Part shown: positions 16,281 through 21,907 of the stretch, one piece after another
How the letters are laid out: every line of letters starts with the position of its first letter
Position numbering within the stretch: the first letter of the stretch is position 1
Source of the DNA: UBA6181 sp016934015
Lineage (GTDB): Bacteria; Bacillota_I; Bacilli_A; Acholeplasmatales; Acholeplasmataceae
DNA length: 21,907 bases
Assembly (NCBI GenBank): GCA_036584525.1
Contig: JAZHDG010000047.1
Span: 1-21,907 of the forward strand
Reading direction: 5' to 3'
Translations under genes and position numbers: made by a program
The notes under the pieces: generated by a model
What the model was told of the DNA's origin: nothing
Database searches by the model: none
The model's input: only the letters and a program-made list of their open reading frames with translations

Positions 16281-17183
16281 CTAGTTCATACTTTTGAACT
16301 TTTGACTATCTAACCGCAACTCATTAATGATTGCGGGAATAAGATCAATGTCTGCCATAAAATCTTTCATTGAATCCTCATTAATCGGTTTCTTCAATGA
16401 TAGTTCCATATAATCATGGTTATCATTGACACCAATATGAAGTTCGTTATTCATGAAACAATATTGAATGGTTCCTCGATGAAGTGCTTCGAGTTCTAGA
16501 AGTTTTTCAATCATCGATGAAGTGATATGATAGAAAGCATATTCTTGAGTTGATGAATAGATTTGGTATTTTTTGTTAAATTGAATGCTCTCAGTTTCAA
16601 TACTAATTAATCCACGTTTATCAGCTGAGTTGAAACGTCCTTCAACGATTTTTAATACATCATTAAATTTACGCTCAAAGGTATAAATGTACCAACGACC
16701 TTTAAAATATGTTTCATAGGTCACTGTACGATTCCCATTGGAATCTCTAGTTTCATGACGCTCTTTTAAATTCACATCTGAAACTTCAAATTTAATGCCT
16801 TTATACATACCAGTTATATAATCTTCACCATCATGTTTATCTGGACGTTTGATTAATCCGACTTGGTTAATTCTCGAAACATTAATCATAAGTTCTGGTT
16901 TATATGTTACAGATTCAAATTGGTCTTCCAAGATTGAAGTAATTAGTTCTTTTTTTATGACACGTCTAAAGGTGTTATGATGATTGCGTGCTTTCCCAAA
17001 AAAATAAGTAGCAAGCACAAACAATATAATCCCAATGACTAAAAGTGGTGTTAACTCACCTAATAATCCGATAATAAAACTTACAACTCCAATGACTAAA
17101 AGAATTATGCCAGTTAGTTGTTCTTTTTTATATGCCTTGACGATAGTTAAGCGTTTTTCTTCTAACGCTTGAAGTTTGTCCAT
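16281..17183 (-). CDS. DUF3137 family membrane protein
   Basis: A 300-residue protein of unknown function. Two hydrophobic helices lie near the N-terminus (about 23-42 and 45-64) as a hairpin, so most of the protein is probably cytoplasmic. The rest is a mixed alpha/beta domain with features I associate with DUF3137 (YITGMYKGIKFEVSDVNLKER at about 121-141, then FKGRWYIYTFERKF). It starts 18 bases after the metK stop, preceded by GGTGA, and is followed 15 bases later by lemA, so it should be transcribed with both and be under the SAM riboswitch. The pairing with LemA is the main hint to its role. Confidence 0.85.
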   Translation of the reverse strand: MDKLQALEEKRLTIVKAYKKEQLTGIILLVIGVVSFIIGLLGELTPLLVIGIILFVLATYFFGKARNHHNTFRRVIKKELITSILEDQFESVTYKPELMINVSRINQVGLIKRPDKHDGEDYITGMYKGIKFEVSDVNLKERHETRDSNGNRTVTYETYFKGRWYIYTFERKFNDVLKIVEGRFNSADKRGLISIETESIQFNKKYQIYSSTQEYAFYHITSSMIEKLLELEALHRGTIQYCFMNNELHIGVNDNHDYMELSLKKPINEDSMKDFMADIDLIPAIINELRLDSQKFKSMN

Positions 17184-17201
17184 ATGATCACCGGTTTTAT
17201 T

Positions 17202-18350
17202 TTATAATAGTTCCCTGAAAATTGCAATCTTATCCGTCTTTTCCCAACTAAAAGTTGGCTCATTACGGCCAAAATGACCATAAGCTGCTGTTTTTTTATA
17301 AATTGGTTTTTTCAAATCTAATGTATCGATAATTCCTTTAGGTTTTAAATCAAAATTTTGATGGACAGTTTCATAAATTTTTTCGAGTTCTACACGTTCA
17401 GTTCCAAATGTATCAATATATAAACTCACTGGTTCTGCAATACCAATGGCATAAGCAATTTGGATCTCACATTGGTCAGCAATTCCAGATGCAACAATAT
17501 TTTTAGCGATATATCTTGCCATATAGGCTGCGCTGCGATCAACTTTTGATGGATCTTTACCTGAAAAAGCACCACCACCATGACGCGCATAACCACCGTA
17601 TGTATCAACAATAATTTTACGCCCAGTGAGTCCAGCATCTCCATGTGGACCCCCAATGACAAAACGTCCTGTTGGGTTAATTTGGAAAATGGTGTTTTCT
17701 GTATCATAAGTACCAATAACTGGTAAGATAACATGTTCCATTAAAGCTAACTTGAGATCTTCTTGTTTCCAATACTCATCATGTTGTGTCGATAACACAA
17801 CAGTATGGATACGTTCTGGTTGATTCTTTTCGTTATATTCAACGGTGACTTGAGTTTTACCATCTGGACGAAGCCCTTTAATAATCCCTTGTTTTCTTAC
17901 ATAGCTTAAACGTTCTGCTAAACGATGTGCTAAATAAATAGGGAGTGGCATTAATTCAATCGTATCCGTATTGGCATAGCCAAACATCAATCCTTGGTCA
18001 CCAGCACCTTGTTCTTTATGTTCAGTTTCATCAACACCTAATGCAATATCCGGTGATTGAGGTTTAATTAAAACATCTACATCCACTGTATCTGCATTAT
18101 ACCCATATTCTTCTTTATCATATCCAATCGATTTAATCGCATCTTTGACAATCCGATCAAAATCGAGTTCTGCATTTGTGGTAATTTCACCAAACAATAA
18201 CGCATAATGTGTGGTCACTGCTGTTTCGCATGCCACTCTGGACTCAGGATCTTGTGCTAAACATGCATCAAGAATTGAATCGGAAATAAAATCTGCAACT
18301 TTATCTGGATGTCCTTCAGTGACAGATTCACTACTAAATAATCTTTTCAT
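17202..18350 (-). CDS. metK: S-adenosylmethionine synthetase (methionine adenosyltransferase)
   Basis: Makes SAM from methionine and ATP in the cytoplasm (382 residues from the chosen start). Visible: N-terminal LFSSESVTEGHPDKVAD with His14, the ATP-binding GAGDQGLMFGY, the GGGAFSGKD P-loop-like signature, and DPSKVDRSAAYMARYIAKN. The open frame can be read back to 18386, but that stretch overlaps the riboswitch terminator hairpin; GGAAGAG directly before ATG 18350 decides the start. It heads a metK-DUF3137-lemA operon controlled by a SAM-I riboswitch, which gives feedback by its product. Confidence 0.98.
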   Translation of the reverse strand: MKRLFSSESVTEGHPDKVADFISDSILDACLAQDPESRVACETAVTTHYALLFGEITTNAELDFDRIVKDAIKSIGYDKEEYGYNADTVDVDVLIKPQSPDIALGVDETEHKEQGAGDQGLMFGYANTDTIELMPLPIYLAHRLAERLSYVRKQGIIKGLRPDGKTQVTVEYNEKNQPERIHTVVLSTQHDEYWKQEDLKLALMEHVILPVIGTYDTENTIFQINPTGRFVIGGPHGDAGLTGRKIIVDTYGGYARHGGGAFSGKDPSKVDRSAAYMARYIAKNIVASGIADQCEIQIAYAIGIAEPVSLYIDTFGTERVELEKIYETVHQNFDLKPKGIIDTLDLKKPIYKKTAAYGHFGRNEPTFSWEKTDKIAIFRELL

Positions 18351-18367
18351 AATTCTCTTCCTTTCAT

Positions 18368-18395
18368 AAAAAAATCGCTTTCCCAAGGAAAAGCG
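18368..18395 (-). terminator. Riboswitch-controlled intrinsic terminator upstream of metK
   Basis: On the minus strand CGCTTTTCC (18395-18387) pairs with GGGAAAGCG (18384-18376) with one G-T pair, followed by ATTTTTTT (18375-18368). An alternative pairing would free it: AAGGAAAA at 18414-18407, which takes in the 3' strand of aptamer helix P1, is exactly complementary to TTTTCCTT at 18392-18385 in the terminator. SAM binding stabilises P1 and so should favour termination. Confidence 0.88.
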
Positions 18396-18411
18396 CTCTT
18401 TTCGGTTTTTC

Positions 18412-18503
18412 CTTATTGATGGGTTACCCCCTCGTGGTGAGCACCTAATTTAAGTAGGTTGCTGCTACGTCATCGGTCACTGGCCTCGATAGCTCTGAAT
18501 AAG
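18412..18503 (-). ncRNA. SAM-I (S-box) riboswitch aptamer
   Basis: Leader RNA of metK that binds SAM. On the minus strand P1 is CTTATT (18503-18498) with AATAAG (18417-18412). P2 is a GCTA/TAGC stem with the kink-turn-like CGATGA internal loop. The highly conserved GCAACC follows, then P3 CCTA/TAGG, then GGTGCT, a core segment of the class. Order and spacing match the S-box consensus, although P4 is less clear to me. The neighbouring terminator and the metK target make this call strong. Confidence 0.93.
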
Positions 18504-18529
18504 TATATCTATTTTTTTATACCGTTGAT

Positions 18530-18558
18530 ATCATACATGATAAACCTTAGATAGTCAA
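18530..18558 (-). promoter_or_regulatory. Promoter of the metK riboswitch operon
   Basis: The minus strand has TTGACT (18558-18553), exactly 17 bases, then TATGAT (18535-18530): a near-consensus vegetative promoter. Transcription would start near 18522, about 20 bases before aptamer helix P1. The -35 begins 10 bases after the stop codon of the preceding gene. Confidence 0.85.
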
Positions 18559-18568
18559 GAGATTTACC

Positions 18569-19879
18569 TTAAATGTTGCGATATAATTCTGAAAAATCTT
18601 CATGAAATTTTGTAAAGCGGGACATGAGATTTTCATCAAAACATTTTCCGAGTTCTCCGTTAAAAAGCTTCATTACCATCACATGCGTTAATGGGCGTTT
18701 ATAAGGTTTTGGATCACGTAGTGTTAAATATAAATCTGAAAGTAATATGATTTGACTTTCAATTTCAGGTTGAATGAGATTCATTTCTGCAATCAACTTT
18801 TCATTGAGTGTTTCTTCAAGTGCTGAACGAGTGAGATCAATACACTTTTGAGCGAGTTGAATACGTTTGGCAATTTTCGCACCAAGTTCGGTTTTTTCTC
18901 TTAAGATTTCATAAGATTTTTCATCTTGAGATGGTTGCTCATGCAAAAGCATTTTAATTTCTGGAAACTTAAGATGAACTAAGGAAAAAGACTCAAGTTG
19001 CTGTGTATCTTCATAAGACATGCCATATAAAACACTAATCTTTTTACTCATATGATTTACACGATGTGCGTGACCTTGATCCATCAACACATGAGAACTT
19101 GATAAAACGACAGAAAACAAATTACCGACAATATGCGTAAAATCGCTTTGAACCTGTCTTCTTTTAATCAGTTCCTTCTTTCGCTCTTCTTGCATATATT
19201 GTCCCATGGAAACAATCGCATAAAGTACAAAATAGAAAAGTATAAAAAGTAATGTTCTAAGCAATATATCAGCAAACTCAGGTAATGTAACAAAAATAGG
19301 TAAAAAATCCATCATCGATTGACCATTGACTAGTGCATGGAAATTATAGGTCCATATGAAGTGAATGACGGTTAAAATAGCCAATAAGATTTGAAAGATA
19401 CTGCTTAATAATTTCTTTTCTTGATATAGAGAAATAACGACTAAAGCATAATAAATTAAAATATAAGCACCCGTTTCAAAATATTCTTTTTGATAGAGTC
19501 TTGCATACATTAAAATAGCGGATAAAAACATATAAAATGCTGCAACATACATCGCAACATTTTGTTTTGTCTTATCTTCTGTATCTAAAAAAATGAGTTT
19601 CTTTAAAAATTTATTGATGACATAAGTTAAAGGAAAAGCAACAAAAGTGACAACCCAATCAGCAGGTGCTCCTTCAACTGATATTGAAAGGATAAAAAGA
19701 ATCACGGAATACATGATATTCGATACGAAAATAATATTTTTAATGACAATATTTCTTCGATAAAGGACTTCAACATCATTGGTGATGTCAATGCCACGCT
19801 CAAAACCAAAAAAACGCGCAAAAAAATTCTTGCTGAAAGCGTGAATGTTCTTTCCTTTACCTTCTTTTTCCTGATTCAT
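18569..19879 (-). CDS. Six-helix membrane protein with degenerate HD-GYP-like cytoplasmic domain
   Basis: A 436-residue protein. About six membrane helices (near 46-66, 74-97, 108-128, 136-152, 158-178, 204-225) precede a cytoplasmic domain (about 240-436). That domain keeps the frame of an HD-GYP phosphodiesterase: GHAHRVNHMSKKISVLYGMS at 269-288, FSLVHLKFPEI at 298-308 where HD-GYP proteins have a ...LLHDIGKI motif, and the late SDLYLTLRDPKPYKRPLTH at 381-399 that matches the ...DxxxALxxxRPYK region. The catalytic residues are largely gone: HD is His302-Leu303, GK is missing, and no HHExxDGxGYP is present. It is therefore probably a non-enzymatic sensor or binding domain. It starts 18 bases after the yutG-type gene with AAAGGATG before ATG 19879, so it probably belongs to that operon. 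The identification by eye is tentative. Confidence 0.65.
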   Translation of the reverse strand: MNQEKEGKGKNIHAFSKNFFARFFGFERGIDITNDVEVLYRRNIVIKNIIFVSNIMYSVILFILSISVEGAPADWVVTFVAFPLTYVINKFLKKLIFLDTEDKTKQNVAMYVAAFYMFLSAILMYARLYQKEYFETGAYILIYYALVVISLYQEKKLLSSIFQILLAILTVIHFIWTYNFHALVNGQSMMDFLPIFVTLPEFADILLRTLLFILFYFVLYAIVSMGQYMQEERKKELIKRRQVQSDFTHIVGNLFSVVLSSSHVLMDQGHAHRVNHMSKKISVLYGMSYEDTQQLESFSLVHLKFPEIKMLLHEQPSQDEKSYEILREKTELGAKIAKRIQLAQKCIDLTRSALEETLNEKLIAEMNLIQPEIESQIILLSDLYLTLRDPKPYKRPLTHVMVMKLFNGELGKCFDENLMSRFTKFHEDFSELYRNI

Positions 19880-19897
19880 TTAATCATCCTTTATCAA

Positions 19898-20467
19898 TTA
19901 TAAGTCAAAAATTGAAAGTCGAGTGACACCAATTTCTTCATTCGCAATTTCTTCATTCATGACTTGGGCAACTCGAGTTGAAGCTGCTGCTGCAATCGCA
20001 CCCACGATATCATCTAAAAATGTATGACAAATGCCTTCTTCTTTACCAGCTTCATTTAAACGTTTGACAATCCCATGCTTGTTGACATCAATGTCACCAA
20101 AATTGGTTTGTCCAATTGTCCCATAAAGACCAGATACATCTAATCCCATGGTTTCATCAATCCCAAATAAACCAAGATCTGCATAAATAATATCTTGGAT
20201 TGGTCCTTCAAATTTTCCTTGTTCAGCAAGGCGATCAATTTCGCATGCAAGTTGAACATGATGGAAAACATCACGAAGTGATAAAATCTTTTCAACAGAT
20301 TCTAAGCAAATTTGACGTGAAATATCCGTTGTGTATTTTGATTGTTGCTGATAACTAATTTCTGCAATTGACTCAATCGAAACCCCACGTTTAATTAAAA
20401 TCTTTTTATTAAGTTCAAACATTTCTTGTCGCGTAAATAGCAATTTTTTTGCATTTTTGTCGGACAT
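19898..20467 (-). CDS. Phosphatidylglycerophosphatase A-related protein (YutG family)
   Basis: A 189-residue protein of the PgpA/YutG family, expected to remove the phosphate of phosphatidylglycerophosphate or a related substrate in phospholipid synthesis. Family signs: RGVSIESIAEISYQQQSKY (27-45), LFGIDETMGLDVSGLYGTIG (100-119), TNFGDIDVNKHGIVKRLN, and the strongly conserved acidic HTFLDDIVGAIAAAASTRVA (148-167) with Asp152-Asp153. It lacks the membrane helices of E. coli PgpA, as is usual for the Firmicutes YutG form. ATG 20467 follows AAGGAG by seven bases and lies two bases after the fmt stop, indicating coupling to fmt. Confidence 0.85.
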   Translation of the reverse strand: MSDKNAKKLLFTRQEMFELNKKILIKRGVSIESIAEISYQQQSKYTTDISRQICLESVEKILSLRDVFHHVQLACEIDRLAEQGKFEGPIQDIIYADLGLFGIDETMGLDVSGLYGTIGQTNFGDIDVNKHGIVKRLNEAGKEEGICHTFLDDIVGAIAAAASTRVAQVMNEEIANEEIGVTRLSIFDL

Positions 20468-20469
20468 GA

Positions 20470-21393
20470 TTATTCTCCTTTTTGAAATTTGTCACCCTTT
20501 TTGATGACCTGTTGACCATTAAGAAATGCCTTAGCATCCATTTTCTTTTTCCCAGCGACTTGAAGTTCAAGAATTTCAATCACTCCATCTTTCGCTTGAA
20601 TTAAAAGCCTTTTATCGATAGATAAGACAACTCCAGGTTCTTTATGTTCCATTATATCACTAATTTTTGCTTGATAAAACTTCACAGTTATTTGATGAAT
20701 TATTGAACTTGCACCTGGTTCTGGAGATAGTCCACGGATCTTATTTATAATACGTTTAGCATCGTCATTAAAATCAATCCATTCATCATCTCTTTTAATC
20801 GTATATGCAAAACTTACATCATTCTCATTTTGTGGTATACGATGGTCAATTCCACGATCTAAATCATCCAGGACAGATTTTAAGAGGTTCGCTCCTACAA
20901 AACTCATTCGTAGCATTAACGTTTTATAGTTATCATCTTTGTTAATCTTAACTTTTTCTTGTTTTATAATATCCCCACTGTCCATCTTTGGTGCCATATA
21001 CATCACTGTAACACCCGTTTCATCAAGACCATCAAATAAAGCATATTGGATGGGTGCTCCACCCCGATATTTTGGGAGTAATGAACCATGAATATTTAAG
21101 GCCTTTGTGCTTTCTAATAAGCGATTAGATAGCATTTGTCCATATGCTGCTGTAATGATTAAATCTGGTTTCAAATCGATAATCCTTTGATCCTCTTGTT
21201 TGATTTTTTCAGGCTGAAAAATCGGTAGATTCACACATTCTGCATAGATCTTCACCGGTGATTTGACCATTTCTTTTTTTCGTCCAACTTGACGATCTGG
21301 TTGTGTGACAACCAGTAAAACTTCATGGTTTTCATGAAGCATCTTCAAGCTTGGTACCGCAAACTCTGGTGTTCCTAAAAATACAATTTTCAT
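20470..21393 (-). CDS. fmt: Methionyl-tRNA formyltransferase
   Basis: Formylates initiator Met-tRNA using 10-formyl-tetrahydrofolate; cytoplasmic. The N-terminus MKIVFLGTPEFAVPSL is the family signature. The catalytic core shows NIHGSLLPKYRGGAP with Asn100 and His102, and Asp138 in MDSGDI, at the positions equivalent to E. coli Asn106, His108 and Asp144. The C-terminal oligonucleotide-binding-like domain (about 205-307) completes a full-length protein of 307 residues. The open frame includes GTG at 21402 and ATG at 21399, but AAAGGTGA (21406-21399) is placed five bases before ATG 21393, which I take as the start. It follows priA with the RBS overlapping the priA TGA, the common priA-fmt order in Firmicutes. 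Confidence 0.97.
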   Translation of the reverse strand: MKIVFLGTPEFAVPSLKMLHENHEVLLVVTQPDRQVGRKKEMVKSPVKIYAECVNLPIFQPEKIKQEDQRIIDLKPDLIITAAYGQMLSNRLLESTKALNIHGSLLPKYRGGAPIQYALFDGLDETGVTVMYMAPKMDSGDIIKQEKVKINKDDNYKTLMLRMSFVGANLLKSVLDDLDRGIDHRIPQNENDVSFAYTIKRDDEWIDFNDDAKRIINKIRGLSPEPGASSIIHQITVKFYQAKISDIMEHKEPGVVLSIDKRLLIQAKDGVIEILELQVAGKKKMDAKAFLNGQQVIKKGDKFQKGE

Positions 21394-21406
21394 ACCCATC
21401 ACCTTT
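21391..21406 (-). promoter_or_regulatory. RBS that decides the fmt start
   Basis: AAAGGTGA (21406-21399) contains the TGA stop of priA and precedes ATG (21393-21391) by five bases. It overlaps the rival GTG at 21402 and touches the ATG at 21399. Confidence 0.65.
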
Positions 21407-21907
21407 CAATCATCGGATAATATGAAACCAAGACATCTTGACTTTGAAACTCTTTTAAATGATTCATGATTTGCTCTAGATCTTTATCTTGATGTTTAAT
21501 GGTTATGCTAAACCTAAATTGATCACGTATCTTCTTTTGAAGTGATTCAGTCGGTCCTAATACTTGAATGTTTGACGATAACAAATGCTTCTTCATTCGA
21601 AAAGCTTCTTGGTATGTCTTCAATAATGATTGTCCTTCAAAAATAATCGTTGATATTTTAGCAAATGGCGGATAATTCAACATTTTTCTTTCACGAAGTG
21701 CTTCTTCATAAAAAACATCATATCCTAACTTTAACCATTTGAGTGTAGGATGATCAAGTTGATAGCCTTGAACTACAACTTCGCCTTGTACATGTCTTCC
21801 TGAGCGTCCAGAAACTTGTGCAAATAGCATATAAGCTTGTTCATGACTGTTATAAGCTGGAACTCTAAATGAAGCATCTGCAAGTATAATCCCAACGAGT
21901 GTGACAT
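21399..21907 (-). CDS. priA: Primosomal protein N' (PriA helicase), C-terminal part only
   Basis: The replication-restart DNA helicase PriA; only the last 168 residues lie in the window and the frame runs open through the right edge. The first visible codons read VTLVGIILADASFRVPAYNS, followed by LFAQVSGRSGR, which is helicase motif VI (QVxGRxGR). The last 120 residues form the PriA C-terminal domain (YEEALRERKMLNYPPFAKIS, then VLGPTESLQKKIRDQFRFSI). The zinc-binding cysteines and Walker motifs lie outside the window. Its TGA is part of the fmt RBS. Confidence 0.96.
   Translation of the reverse strand, partial: VTLVGIILADASFRVPAYNSHEQAYMLFAQVSGRSGRHVQGEVVVQGYQLDHPTLKWLKLGYDVFYEEALRERKMLNYPPFAKISTIIFEGQSLLKTYQEAFRMKKHLLSSNIQVLGPTESLQKKIRDQFRFSITIKHQDKDLEQIMNHLKEFQSQDVLVSYYPMIER

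Noticed and set aside
18351..18386. N-terminal extension of metK by 12 residues (TTG start at 18386)
   Set aside because: The extension is encoded by the riboswitch terminator hairpin and its T-run, and a good RBS precedes ATG 18350, which starts the conserved protein.
1..21907. CRISPR arrays, insertion sequences, tRNA or rRNA genes
   Set aside because: I saw no regularly spaced direct repeats, transposase motifs with terminal inverted repeats, or cloverleaf/rRNA signatures on either strand.

Overview
The window is a 21.9 kb stretch of AT-rich bacterial chromosome in which every supported gene lies on the minus strand. It reads in order from the right edge (priA) to the left edge (pepC). TGA is a normal stop codon here: jetA, the DEAD-box gene, the DsbA-like gene, recX, the S41 peptidase gene and priA all end in TGA, and a full-length RF2 gene (prfB) is present. 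Gene content (YutG-type phosphatidylglycerophosphatase, S-box riboswitch on metK, YitT, bleomycin-hydrolase-type PepC) points to a low-GC Firmicutes/Tenericutes relative. My best guess is Acholeplasma or a close relative that keeps the standard code, but this is inference from style and content, not a database match.

Layout in the direction of transcription. (1) 21907-18569: C-terminal part of priA, then fmt, a yutG/pgpA-type gene and a membrane protein with a degenerate HD-GYP-like domain, all tightly spaced. (2) 18558-15657: a promoter, a SAM-I (S-box) riboswitch with intrinsic terminator and a visible antiterminator pairing, then metK, a DUF3137 membrane protein and lemA, closed by an intrinsic terminator. 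(3) 15555-8850: secA, prfB, a YitT family protein, an S41 (CtpA-like) peptidase and recX, overlapping or nearly so and probably one operon. (4) 8853-8243: a DsbA/FrnE-like thioredoxin-fold protein with its own good promoter and a terminator, having lost the usual CxxC site. (5) 8215-6500: a DEAD-box RNA helicase with a DbpA-type C-terminal RNA-binding domain, with a promoter and terminator. (6) 6474-1: a three-gene SMC-like operon encoding a JetA/MksF-type kleisin, a JetB/MksE-type KITE protein and a JetC/MksB-type SMC ATPase, followed 12 bases later by a C1B cysteine aminopeptidase (pepC) that runs off the left edge.

The most notable feature is the jetABC operon. It has the architecture of a Wadjet anti-plasmid system, but the fourth gene (jetD, the Toprim/topoisomerase-VI-like nuclease) is not where it is expected. 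The pepC ribosome binding site overlaps the jetC stop codon, leaving no room for it. Either the nuclease is encoded elsewhere, or this is a nuclease-free MksBEF-like condensin. The rest is mostly housekeeping: restart helicase, Met-tRNA formylation, phospholipid synthesis, SAM synthesis, secretion, translation termination, recombination control and RNA remodelling. There are no tRNA or rRNA genes, insertion sequences or CRISPR arrays, and no gene-free stretch longer than about 200 bases.
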